DNA of 64,000 nucleotides, from contig NZ_JASHIC010000007.1 in the NCBI RefSeq assembly GCF_030056705.1, positions 124,001 through 188,000 of the forward strand, given 5' to 3'. Numbering within the stretch: the first letter of the stretch is position 1; each line of letters opens with the position of its first letter. Under the pieces are notes generated by a model that ran no database searches, was not told where the DNA came from, and saw only the letters and a program-made list of their open reading frames with translations. A program made the position numbers and the translations under genes. Positions 1 through 6,993 of the stretch are shown here, piece after piece. The stretch is from Flectobacillus longus. Its GTDB lineage: Bacteria; Bacteroidota; Bacteroidia; Cytophagales; Spirosomataceae.

Positions 1-218
1 ACAGGTTCTTTCAATACATCCTTTGTATTTGTTTTTTTACTTGTTGGAGTACTACAATTTCCTGAAGCACAACACCCAGTGTTGGTAATAGCCTGAAAAA
101 GCACAATAGCACTTAAGCCTAAAAGTAAAAAATCCTTTTGCATAATTCCGTTTGTCAAAGCCCAAGCTCCTACAGCCAAGCGTAAAAATCTCATCAAACT
201 CCAATCCTTTAAATTCAT
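1..218 (-). CDS. DUF2892/YgaP-like small inner-membrane protein (3' end outside window)
   Basis: The start codon lies at 216-218 on the minus strand and the frame is open to the window edge, so about 72 residues are visible and the C-terminus is missing. The N-terminus (MNLKDWSLMRFLRLAVG) leads into two hydrophobic stretches (about residues 10-25 and 30-45), followed by a cysteine cluster, GCCASGNCS, at about residues 48-56 and a polar tail. This pattern fits the YgaP-type DUF2892 membrane family, often found near rhodanese or thiol/sulfur genes. A Crp/Fnr regulator lies 137 bp upstream on the same strand and may control it. The function beyond membrane location is not established. Confidence 0.7.
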   Translation of the reverse strand, partial: MNLKDWSLMRFLRLAVGAWALTNGIMQKDFLLLGLSAIVLFQAITNTGCCASGNCSTPTSKKTNTKDVLKEP

Positions 219-355
219 GTCATTACTGTTTTAAGATTCTAATATAATAAAAACTTCGTTAGGCATATACAAATATATGAACATATTTACATTTATTAAA
301 GTTTCAAAAAAGCCCCTTTGAGAGAGCTTACTTGAAAAACAAAAAATATGTTTCT

Positions 356-946
356 TTATGATTTAATATTATTTCTAATACGACTCAAACTATCTGGATG
401 AATACCCAAAAAAGAAGCTAAGTCTTTTACAGGTATTAATCTTAAAGCATCTGGCTGATATGCAATTAGATTCAAATAACGTTCTTCGGCACTTTGTGAA
501 ATCAGGCTATAAGTTCGCTTTGTCTCACGAATATACAATCCCTCAGCAATTCTTCGGTGAAAACGTTCGGCATTTTTGGAGCGCTCAAGCAATTCCAAAA
601 CAGGTTGATAGCGCAGACGCATGGCTGTAACCTTCGTAACTGCCTGAATACCAATCGAAGAAGGCATCTGAGCCAAGCAAGAAGCAAAAGAGCTTACAAA
701 ATTTCCTTTAAAGCCCAAATCCACACAAATTTCTTTATCCTCCTTAAAGGAAATATATTTTACAGCACCTTCAACGATAAAATAAGTACATGATTCTACC
801 TGTCCTATTTCGGTAAGAAATTCTTTTTTCTTAAACTGAACTTCTTCAATATGACTACGATAGAAGTCCCACTCTTCTGACGAGAAGTTTGCCAGTCTGA
901 AGATTGCCTCTTTCACAATTTCTATTTTTTGGGGATTTACTATCAT
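356..946 (-). CDS. Crp/Fnr family transcriptional regulator
   Basis: This 196-residue protein has an N-terminal cyclic-nucleotide-binding-type beta barrel (about residues 20-115, ending in the FIVEGAVKY to VCVDLGFKG-like part of the fold) and a short C-terminal helix-turn-helix (about 170-192, LASFLGIHPDSLSRIR). That recognition helix is characteristic of the Bacteroidota Crp/Fnr group. No cysteine cluster for an Fe-S centre is seen, and the ligand is unknown. The next gene downstream on the same strand encodes the DUF2892 membrane protein, a plausible target. A TATATTTA sequence on the minus strand (952-959) ends only about 5 nt before the ATG, so the transcript could be nearly leaderless. 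Confidence 0.85.
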   Translation of the reverse strand: MIVNPQKIEIVKEAIFRLANFSSEEWDFYRSHIEEVQFKKKEFLTEIGQVESCTYFIVEGAVKYISFKEDKEICVDLGFKGNFVSSFASCLAQMPSSIGIQAVTKVTAMRLRYQPVLELLERSKNAERFHRRIAEGLYIRETKRTYSLISQSAEERYLNLIAYQPDALRLIPVKDLASFLGIHPDSLSRIRNNIKS

Positions 947-1008
947 CTTTGTAAATATAACAGTGGTTTTACAGACGATTTTCTACTACTTTACTTTTAG
1001 CAAAGTGA

Positions 1009-1410
1009 CTAATCTTCTGGATAAGGAATATACACAAAACTAGCAAAATCATTATCAAAGACAAACAAACAGCAAAACTCATCGGGGTCTTTGTAACTTG
1101 TTTCAAAAACCTCTATACTTTCTGCCGAAATAATTCCTCTTTGAACAAACTCTTCTGCCACAGTGGCATTGTAGTTCCAAGTATTTCCATTCATTTCATT
1201 GATACCAATCAATTTTGAACCAACTGGCACAACTGTACGAGAAACAGCAAAAATAGGATATTTTGAAAAACCTCTTGTTCTAATTTGATAAGAAGCTTCC
1301 TTAACAAATTCTGCCACTAAGGCGAAGTCTGTTGAAATAATGCCCAAGTACTTTCCATTCAAATCAGGAGAGTTGGGGGCATTGGATATAGCTTGATAAT
1401 CTTCAATCAT
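1009..1410 (-). CDS. hypothetical protein, possibly co-transcribed with Fic gene
   Basis: This is a 133-residue soluble, acidic protein without signal peptide or membrane segment. I do not recognise a family. It contains several aromatic-rich beta-like stretches (KYPIFAVSR, CCLFVFDNDFASFVYIPY) and ends with an acidic tail. It starts 13 bp after the Fic gene stop (1424) on the same strand, so the two are probably one transcript and it could be a partner or substrate of the Fic protein, though this rests only on position. Codon use looks like that of its neighbours. The start at 1408-1410 (ATG) is the only obvious one. Confidence 0.6.
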   Translation of the reverse strand: MIEDYQAISNAPNSPDLNGKYLGIISTDFALVAEFVKEASYQIRTRGFSKYPIFAVSRTVVPVGSKLIGINEMNGNTWNYNATVAEEFVQRGIISAESIEVFETSYKDPDEFCCLFVFDNDFASFVYIPYPED

Positions 1411-1423
1411 TGTTTTTTAAATT

Positions 1424-2170
1424 TTACTTTTCAAAAATTAATGCCTCTGGAAGCATTCGTAAAAAGGGAATCGATTTTTCATAATCTAAGCCCTCATAAT
1501 AAATACCTAACCTTGCGAGATTCTTGTAGTAAGTATTTACGTTTTTGTAATAATATTTTTCGGATTGAATGAACCATGCACTTCTCCCCATTTTTTCAGC
1601 TAAAAACCACTTTTCTAGTAATCTAGCTAGCCGTCCATTGCCATCACTAAAAGTGTGAATATTTACAAATACTAGGTGGATAAAAGAGGCATAATAAAAT
1701 ACCTCATCAACAGACATTGATTCTTGCAATAACTCATCTATTTCAGTCCAAAAAGCTTTAAATTCTGTCTCGATTATTCCTAGAGGAGCTGCCTCATACT
1801 GAACTCTACCCGTTTTATGCGCCATAACAAGCATTTCGGTTTTCCTTAACGTGCCTCTTAATTTTTCGGGAAGCAAATGAGCAGATATCAACTTATGTGC
1901 CTCCAAAAAATTAGCATACGTTAAAGGATAATCTTGAGCAAACAAATAAGCATTATACAAATCATTCGGCTTTTCTGTTAGCTCAGGAAGATATTCAATT
2001 TGTAAAAGTTTGTGCTTCACAAAACTATCAACTTCAAGCTGTTCTCCTTCTATCTTAGAAGAAGACATTACAGAAACAGAAGTATAAAATGTAAAGCTAT
2101 GAGGATCCAAACGTATTTGTTCTACCTCCGAAAATTCATTTGAATATCGAGATCTAACAATGATTTCCAA
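1424..2170 (-). CDS. Fic family protein (AMP transferase-type)
   Basis: A 248-residue protein with the Fic core motif at about residues 172-183, HTFSDGNGRLAR (family HxFx[D/E]GNGRxxR); His172 is the expected catalytic base. An N-terminal inhibitory motif of the (S/T)xxxE(G/N) type is visible as SSKIEG at about 37-42, so this is probably a class II, self-inhibited Fic protein that adenylylates protein hydroxyl groups. The target is unknown. The start is uncertain: residue 1 is a TTG codon (2168-2170), and the 18 preceding codons back to the alanine dehydrogenase stop are open in the same frame and encode a plausible N-terminal extension without ATG or GTG. The hypothetical gene 13 bp downstream may be co-expressed. 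Confidence 0.88.
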   Translation of the reverse strand: MEIIVRSRYSNEFSEVEQIRLDPHSFTFYTSVSVMSSSKIEGEQLEVDSFVKHKLLQIEYLPELTEKPNDLYNAYLFAQDYPLTYANFLEAHKLISAHLLPEKLRGTLRKTEMLVMAHKTGRVQYEAAPLGIIETEFKAFWTEIDELLQESMSVDEVFYYASFIHLVFVNIHTFSDGNGRLARLLEKWFLAEKMGRSAWFIQSEKYYYKNVNTYYKNLARLGIYYEGLDYEKSIPFLRMLPEALIFEK

Positions 2171-2224
2171 GTCTTCAGATATCTTGAGGTAATCAATTTG
2201 CCCATCGATATAATTTTGTTTTAT

Positions 2225-3475
2225 TTAGAACCTAGCAGCCGCCAACAAACTTAGGTCTTTATAAGCTATTCCTAGTTTTTTTGCTATTTGAGCATTTGTC
2301 AAACTTCCTTTGTAACTATAAACACCTTTCATGAAAGCTTTGTTGGCAAAAATTGCTTCTTCTATTCCACCTGTTTTTCCTGTCTTGAGCAAAAACGAGG
2401 TAAAAATATTGCTCAACGCCTGTGTAGCAGTATGTGCCACGCGTGAAGGAATATTAGGTACGCAATAATGAATCACATCATATTTACGATAGGTAGGATT
2501 TGCTAAATCTGTCAACTCAGATGTTTCAAAACAGCCTCCTTGGTCGATACATACATCTATTAATACCGAGTCAGGTTTCATTCTCGACACCATTTCTTCA
2601 GTAATAATGCATGGTGTAAAGCCATTTTCGGCACGTAATGCTCCTATCACCACATCTGCTTGAATAATTGCTTCTGGCAAAACATGAGAATCTATAATAC
2701 AAGTATAAACGTGTTGACCAATAGCATGTTTGAGACGCTGAAGTTTATAAATATCTTTATCGAAAATCTTCACATCAGCCCCCAGACTAATCGCTGTACG
2801 AGCGGCGTATTCAGAAACAGTACCAGCACCTAAAAAAACTACTTTCGTAGGTGGTACGCCTGTTATTCCTCCTAAAATTACGCCCATACCATGATTGGCG
2901 CTACTCAAACATTCGGCAGCAATCAGCATAACGGTACTTCCAGCAATTTCGGACATCGCACGAATCAAAGGCAATCCGCCTGCATTGTCTTCGATAAACT
3001 CATACGCCAATGCTGTGACCTTCTTACGATTCAGTTTCTCAAAATACTCTTTGGTTGATTTTTGCATATTGAGTGCCGAAATCAAAGTTGCTCCATGTTT
3101 TAAGTATTCGAGTTCTTCTTCCGTAAGTGGCTGAATTTTCACAATCACATCGGCTTTATACAGTTCCTCTTTCGAATAGGCAATCTGAGCACCAGCTTCG
3201 GAGTACTGAGCATCCTTAAACTTGGCGCCTTCGCCAGCACCAGTCTCAATCAAAACCTGATGGCCATTTTTTACCAAAAGCGATACTGCATCGGGGGTTA
3301 AGGAAACACGTTTTTCGAGCAGAGTAATTTCCTTTGGTAAGCCAATGAACAAGCTCTTTGCATTTTGCTTGGTCCATAACAACGCTTCTTGAGGCATCAA
3401 AGCCGTTTGAGTAAGACCTGTTTGGGCGAGTATTTCTTTAAATCCAGATTGTTTAGCCATTGCTTTATTCAACAC
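2225..3475 (-). CDS. ald: alanine dehydrogenase
   Basis: This 416-residue protein belongs to the alanine dehydrogenase/transhydrogenase-alpha family and catalyses NAD-dependent interconversion of L-alanine and pyruvate plus ammonia. The N-terminal domain has the family signature around residues 40-60 (LPKEITLLEKRVSLTPDA). The NAD-binding Rossmann domain has VVFLGAGTVSEYAAR at about 215-230 and an acidic residue at the end of the next strand (KIFDKD). The conserved C-terminal part includes HYCVPNIPSRVAHTATQA. Length is slightly above the usual 370 because of an N-terminal extension of about 40 residues, as in many Bacteroidota homologues. It is probably cytosolic. The TAA stop is in frame with the downstream Fic gene. 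Confidence 0.9.
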   Translation of the reverse strand: MLNKAMAKQSGFKEILAQTGLTQTALMPQEALLWTKQNAKSLFIGLPKEITLLEKRVSLTPDAVSLLVKNGHQVLIETGAGEGAKFKDAQYSEAGAQIAYSKEELYKADVIVKIQPLTEEELEYLKHGATLISALNMQKSTKEYFEKLNRKKVTALAYEFIEDNAGGLPLIRAMSEIAGSTVMLIAAECLSSANHGMGVILGGITGVPPTKVVFLGAGTVSEYAARTAISLGADVKIFDKDIYKLQRLKHAIGQHVYTCIIDSHVLPEAIIQADVVIGALRAENGFTPCIITEEMVSRMKPDSVLIDVCIDQGGCFETSELTDLANPTYRKYDVIHYCVPNIPSRVAHTATQALSNIFTSFLLKTGKTGGIEEAIFANKAFMKGVYSYKGSLTNAQIAKKLGIAYKDLSLLAAARF

Positions 3476-3545
3476 AAGATTGGGTTAGTATAGCACGAAA
3501 ATAAAGTGTTGCTTGACCTTTCCAAAATTCTATCGTGAAGGTTTA

Positions 3546-3971
3546 CTAATTTTTTTTCAAAATAATAAGGCGACTTCCATCAGTTTGCACCGAAATCTCA
3601 ATACTTAAATAATTCAAAGGCCATAAATTTTCGATTTTTGATGGCCATTCAACAAAGCAATAGTTTCCCGAGTCAAAATATTCCTCCACACCCATATCCA
3701 TGGCTTCTATTTCATTTTTTAATCGATAAAAGTCAAAATGATATAGCGTTTCTCCATTTTCGGTAACATATTCATTGACAATCGAGAATGTAGGACTCTG
3801 TACATGATTGGTAACGCCCAAATGTGCACACAGTGCCTTGATAAGCGTTGTTTTCCCTGCTCCCATTTGTCCTTCGAACAACCAGACCAATTCACTTTTG
3901 CCAAATTCTATAATTTGAGTTGCTACTTCTGGTAATTGCTCCAGACTTTGATATTGAATTTGTTTTTCCAT
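3546..3971 (-). CDS. tsaE: tRNA threonylcarbamoyladenosine biosynthesis ATPase TsaE
   Basis: TsaE is the ATPase partner of TsaB/TsaD in forming t6A at position 37 of ANN-decoding tRNAs. The Walker A motif GQMGAGKTT lies at residues 34-42 of the form annotated here, followed by the family's SPTFSIVNEY segment and HFDFYRL, and by FVEWPSKIENLWP near the C-terminus. The open frame extends upstream to an ATG at 4050-4052 (168 residues), but the family normally begins close to EKQIQYQSLEQLPEVA, so I prefer the internal ATG at 3969-3971 (141 residues, the usual size). The longer form cannot be excluded. Confidence 0.88.
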   Translation of the reverse strand: MEKQIQYQSLEQLPEVATQIIEFGKSELVWLFEGQMGAGKTTLIKALCAHLGVTNHVQSPTFSIVNEYVTENGETLYHFDFYRLKNEIEAMDMGVEEYFDSGNYCFVEWPSKIENLWPLNYLSIEISVQTDGSRLIILKKN

Positions 3972-4062
3972 TTCTAAAATTAATTCTTCTATTTCGAGCG
4001 GCAGATTACTATTTAGTAATTTGATAATGAGCGATTTATTGAATAAAACCACTCATTATATA

Positions 4063-4740
4063 TTAAATATCTCCCAATTGTGGGCGTAATAGAATTTCTT
4101 CCAAAACTGTACTAGCTGGCATTTTGTGGGCTGTCCAAATTACTTCAGCCACATCTTCAGAGCGCATAAAACGCTCAGTTGGCAAATCAACCCCTGCCCA
4201 CGAATTGGTTAAGGTAGCTCCTGGCAAAATACTAGTGACGCGTACATTAAATGGTTTTAGCTCTTCACGCAACACCTTGCTCATACCCAAAAGCGCAAAC
4301 TTTGAGATACAATAAGAACCCCCATTGGTATAAGCTGTAATACTTGCAGTAGAACAAATATTAAAAATATGACCTGAACGCAACTCAATCATCTGGTTTA
4401 CAAACTGTCGTGTTAAATGATAGGCACTGTAAACATTCGTTTCAATCATTGCTTCAAGCGTTCCCTCTTCTTCATTATGAATTTGTCCCGGAATAAAAAA
4501 GCCCGTATTGTTGACCAAAATCTCTACACTTTCGGTATGTTGGCGAACAAAATCTGCAAATGCTAATACTTCGTTACGTTTTGATAAATCAGCCTTAAAA
4601 AAATATACATTTGAGAGCTCTTTTAAGGACTCATCAGCCGAACGAGCACAAGTAAACACCTGATATTGTTCTTGGGCAAATTTCTCTACGATAGCTCTTC
4701 CGATACCTTTTGTTCCGCCCGTTACTACGATTGATTTCAT
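4063..4740 (-). CDS. SDR family NAD(P)-dependent oxidoreductase
   Basis: A short-chain dehydrogenase of about 225 residues. It has the N-terminal cofactor motif TGGTKGIG, the NNTG form of the structural NNAG motif, the active-site Ser in STAS and the YCISK form of YxxxK. The substrate cannot be inferred; the sequence is of the general 3-ketoacyl reductase/short-chain alcohol dehydrogenase type and is cytosolic. The open frame begins seven codons earlier (4761), but the ATG at 4738-4740 places the first beta strand (MKSIVVTGG) directly at the N-terminus, as is usual. The tsaE frame follows 11 bp downstream if its long form is used, so co-transcription is likely. Confidence 0.85.
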   Translation of the reverse strand: MKSIVVTGGTKGIGRAIVEKFAQEQYQVFTCARSADESLKELSNVYFFKADLSKRNEVLAFADFVRQHTESVEILVNNTGFFIPGQIHNEEEGTLEAMIETNVYSAYHLTRQFVNQMIELRSGHIFNICSTASITAYTNGGSYCISKFALLGMSKVLREELKPFNVRVTSILPGATLTNSWAGVDLPTERFMRSEDVAEVIWTAHKMPASTVLEEILLRPQLGDI

Positions 4741-4863
4741 AAATGATTGTTTATGGTACATATATCCAATAATATCTTTACTTACACTGTTTTCATTATT
4801 CTTTTAAACAACATCAGTCACAAAAACTCTGTTCCCTTCACCGATTATTCCTACAAGGTTTGT

Positions 4864-4871
4864 TATCTTTG
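4864..4871 (+). promoter_or_regulatory. putative Bacteroidota -7 element upstream of mlaE-like gene
   Basis: TATCTTTG fits the Bacteroidota -7 consensus TAnnTTTG, about 83 bp before the GTG start. No good TTTG -33 element is present at the usual spacing. The predicted leader contains a small hairpin, GCTACG-AAAA-CGTAGC (4899-4914). Confidence 0.4.
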
Positions 4872-4953
4872 AGGGCACAGCTTAACAAAGTTGTCATAGC
4901 TACGAAAACGTAGCAACGAAGTTACTAACTTATAACGCTTAACAGAAAACGAA

Positions 4954-5688
4954 GTGACAAGAATAGGTAGATATTTCATTTTCATGGGGAATTTATTTAA
5001 AAATCCTGAAAAATTTAAGGTTTATTTTGATTTGGTATTTGAGGAGGCTTATGAAATTGGAATTAATTCTCTACTCATTGTTTCAATTGTTTCCTCCTTT
5101 ATTGGAGCTGTAACTTGTGTGCAAACTGCTGCCAACTTATCAAATCCTTTTGTACCCAAATACATTATTAGTTTGATTGTACGAGACTCTACGATTTTGG
5201 AACTTGCACCCACCATTACTGCCATTGTTTTGGCAGGTAAAGTTGGCTCGCACATTGCCAGTCAGTTAGGAACAATGCAAATTACAGAGCAGATTGATGC
5301 TTTAGAGGTAATGGGTATAAATTCTACGTCTTACTTGGTTTTACCCAAAATCATTGGTGCGATTATTACTTTTCCAATGTTGGTAGCCTTAGCAGGATTT
5401 CTTTCTATCTATGGAGGTTATTTGGCGGGTTGGCTTTCAGGTGCTATTTCACCATCAGAGTATATTCAGGGTTTGCGTTTTGATTTTCATCCTATTTATG
5501 TACCCTTTGCGATTATCAAATCAGTGGTTTTTGCCTTTTTGATTGCTTCAATTTCAGCTTTTCAAGGATATTTTACCAAAGGTGGAGCATTAGAGGTGGG
5601 GCAGTCATCTACCAAAGCCGTGACTAATAGCTGTATTGCCGTTTTAGTAGCCGACTATTTGCTAGCACAATTACTTGTGGGAGGTTGA
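4954..5688 (+). CDS. mlaE: MlaE family ABC transporter permease
   Basis: A 244-residue membrane protein of the MlaE/YrbE permease family, which in other bacteria forms the inner-membrane core of a phospholipid transporter between inner and outer membrane. About five hydrophobic segments are visible, along with the conserved central signature region (TILELAPTITAIVLAGKVGS, ITEQIDALEVMGI). Start is a GTG at 4954; an in-frame stop lies seven codons upstream, so no longer form with ATG exists. In most Bacteroidota the ATPase gene (mlaF-like) follows directly, but here the gene is followed by a 437-bp repeat-rich region. The ATPase and MCE-domain partners must be elsewhere. Confidence 0.85.
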   Translation: MTRIGRYFIFMGNLFKNPEKFKVYFDLVFEEAYEIGINSLLIVSIVSSFIGAVTCVQTAANLSNPFVPKYIISLIVRDSTILELAPTITAIVLAGKVGSHIASQLGTMQITEQIDALEVMGINSTSYLVLPKIIGAIITFPMLVALAGFLSIYGGYLAGWLSGAISPSEYIQGLRFDFHPIYVPFAIIKSVVFAFLIASISAFQGYFTKGGALEVGQSSTKAVTNSCIAVLVADYLLAQLLVGG

Positions 5689-5786
5689 GATAGCCATCCT
5701 TATTTCAGTATCAAACATGAGTCATCACTAATTTAGTGATTTAGCGATTGAATGAATGAGTGATTAATTTAAAATTTGTATTCTGG

Positions 5787-5819
5787 CAGCTTAAGACGCA
5801 ATGATTGCGTCTTAAGCTG
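5787..5819. repeat. perfect 33-bp palindrome
   Basis: Two 16-bp arms (CAGCTTAAGACGCAAT and its exact complement) around a single central G. There is no T-run after it, so it is not a typical terminator. It lies inside the MITE-like element, just before a second perfect palindrome. Confidence 0.75.
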
Positions 5820-5839
5820 AGTAAAATCTAACATAGTAG

Positions 5840-5885
5840 CATCAAAAAAGCGGTCGGAAAATATTTTCCGACCGCTTTTTTGATG
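5840..5885 (+). terminator. bidirectional rho-independent terminator after mlaE-like gene
   Basis: A perfect 46-bp inverted repeat: GC-rich stem GCGGTCGGAAAA/TTTTCCGACCGC flanked by A6 and T6 tracts. It would stop transcripts from either side and lies about 150 bp after the permease stop. Confidence 0.85.
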
Positions 5886-6126
5886 AAAACTTTGAGAATA
5901 ACCCCAATCTTAAAATTAGGAATGACTCATGTTTTAATACAATTTTTGGAATGATACATATTTAGACACAATGCTTTGCATCTCTACTGCTAGAATACAA
6001 TTTTTAAAAATAATCACTCAATCTCAACTCACTAAATTAGGAATGACTCATGTTTAATAATGAATAATGGTGCAAAATAAAATCCAACTAACCAACAACT
6101 CATCACTCACAATTCATCACTCACAA

Positions 6127-6750
6127 CTACAAAAACTCCTCCAGCTCACCCATTCCTTGACGAATAATTTCAAAATCATCTGTTGTTGCATCTACAATCG
6201 TTGAAGGAATATTATTACCGAATCCTCCATCTATCACTATGTCAACTACATTTTGAAATTTCTCAAAGATTAATTCTGGATCAGTTGAATATTCGACAAT
6301 ATCGTCTTCATCACGAATAGACGTTGTGATAATAGGATTACCTAACTCTTTGACAATCAAACGTGTTATTTCGTTATCTGGAACACGAACCCCCACTGTT
6401 TTCTTCCCTTGAGCCAATACTTTAGGAACCTTGTTGTTACCATCCAATACAAAAGTAAACGGTCCAGGCAAAGCTTTTTTCATGAGCTTAAAAGCAGCAT
6501 TTGATACTTTTGCATAATCCGAAATATGACTTAAATCATAACAGATAAAAGAGAAATTGTTTTTGTTAGGTTTTATTCCTTTGATTTGACAAATGCGTTC
6601 AACGGCACGGGTATTATGAATATCACACCCCATTCCATATACCGTATCGGTAGGATAAATGATTACGCCACCGTCTTTCAGGCACGACACAATCTGGTCG
6701 ATTTTTCGCATATCTGTACCTTTTTCGTACAGCTTAATAAACTCTGCCAT
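6127..6750 (-). CDS. YciO-type Sua5/YrdC family protein (L-threonylcarbamoyladenylate synthase-like)
   Basis: This 207-residue protein has the YrdC/Sua5 fold: GGVIIYPTDTVYGMGCDI at about 28-45, then the KxxK-like region (KGIKPNKNNFSFIC) and a C-terminal STIVDAT segment. The overall length and segments such as LMKKALPGPFTFVL and the GxGxLEEFL end resemble the YciO subgroup more than classical TsaC/Sua5. It is usually annotated as threonylcarbamoyl-AMP synthase, but YciO proteins may have a distinct or weaker role. The start ATG (6748-6750) is preceded by a full Shine-Dalgarno sequence, which is unusual in this phylum. TsaE is encoded 2.2 kb away on the same strand. Confidence 0.85.
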   Translation of the reverse strand: MAEFIKLYEKGTDMRKIDQIVSCLKDGGVIIYPTDTVYGMGCDIHNTRAVERICQIKGIKPNKNNFSFICYDLSHISDYAKVSNAAFKLMKKALPGPFTFVLDGNNKVPKVLAQGKKTVGVRVPDNEITRLIVKELGNPIITTSIRDEDDIVEYSTDPELIFEKFQNVVDIVIDGGFGNNIPSTIVDATTDDFEIIRQGMGELEEFL

Positions 6751-6753
6751 GGT

Positions 6754-6761
6754 ACCTCCTT
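6754..6761 (-). promoter_or_regulatory. strong Shine-Dalgarno sequence of the YciO-type gene
   Basis: On the minus strand AAGGAGGT is followed by ACC and the ATG. It matches the 16S rRNA 3' end fully, whereas most genes in this window, as in Bacteroidota generally, have no such site. It supports the start at 6750. Confidence 0.75.
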
Positions 6762-6819
6762 CTTAAAAAATTCTGTGGATTGCGATTTAATGATTCAACA
6801 AGGTGAGAACTTGGAGTTA

Positions 6820-6870
6820 AAAAACAAAATAGAAAGGGTTTTTTTTAGAAAAAGTTTCTATTTTGTTTTT
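6820..6870. repeat. AT-rich perfect 16-bp inverted repeat
   Basis: AAAAACAAAATAGAAA (6820-6835) pairs exactly with TTTCTATTTTGTTTTT (6855-6870) around a 19-nt spacer. It lies upstream of the YciO-type gene and just before the sigma-54-like site. It could be a weak bidirectional terminator or regulatory hairpin. Confidence 0.55.
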
Positions 6871-6881
6871 AGCGAAAAAAA

Positions 6882-6897
6882 TTGGCACGATTATGGC
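6882..6897 (+). promoter_or_regulatory. sigma-54-like promoter with no downstream gene
   Basis: TTGGCACGATTATGGC has the invariant GG and GC dinucleotides ten bases apart and a full TTGGCACG -24 box (consensus YTGGCACG-N4-TTGCW). The predicted start is near 6909, and a strong terminator follows at 6961-6993, leaving an RNA of about 85 nt. Confidence 0.4.
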
Positions 6898-6960
6898 GGA
6901 AAATTGATTATCAATGCTTAAAAGTAGGAATACTTCATTGATTTTTATGGGTTAGGGTAC

Positions 6961-6993
6961 AAAAAGCCGTGCTTACTTTAAGTGCGGCTTTTT
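6961..6993. terminator. bidirectional rho-independent terminator
   Basis: AAAAAGCCGTGCTTA pairs with TAAGTGCGGCTTTTT (two G-T wobbles) around a CTT loop. On the minus strand it ends the YihY gene, whose stop codon (6993-6995) overlaps it. On the plus strand it would end any transcript from the sigma-54-like promoter. Confidence 0.8.

Larger units (their letters stand above)
5713..6055. repeat. MITE-like element with 26-bp imperfect terminal inverted repeats
   Basis: The gap between the permease and the YciO-type gene (5689-6126) holds no gene. Its left end at 5713-5738 begins AAACATGAGTCATCACTAA. The right end at 6030-6055 is its reverse complement with two mismatches in the inner 23 bases. 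A third, internal copy of the right end (TTAGGAATGACTCATGTTT) lies at 5916-5934, in direct orientation with 6037-6055. Two perfect palindromes sit inside (5787-5819 and 5840-5885). No obvious target-site duplication is seen. This resembles a non-autonomous mobile element or remnant. Confidence 0.5.
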
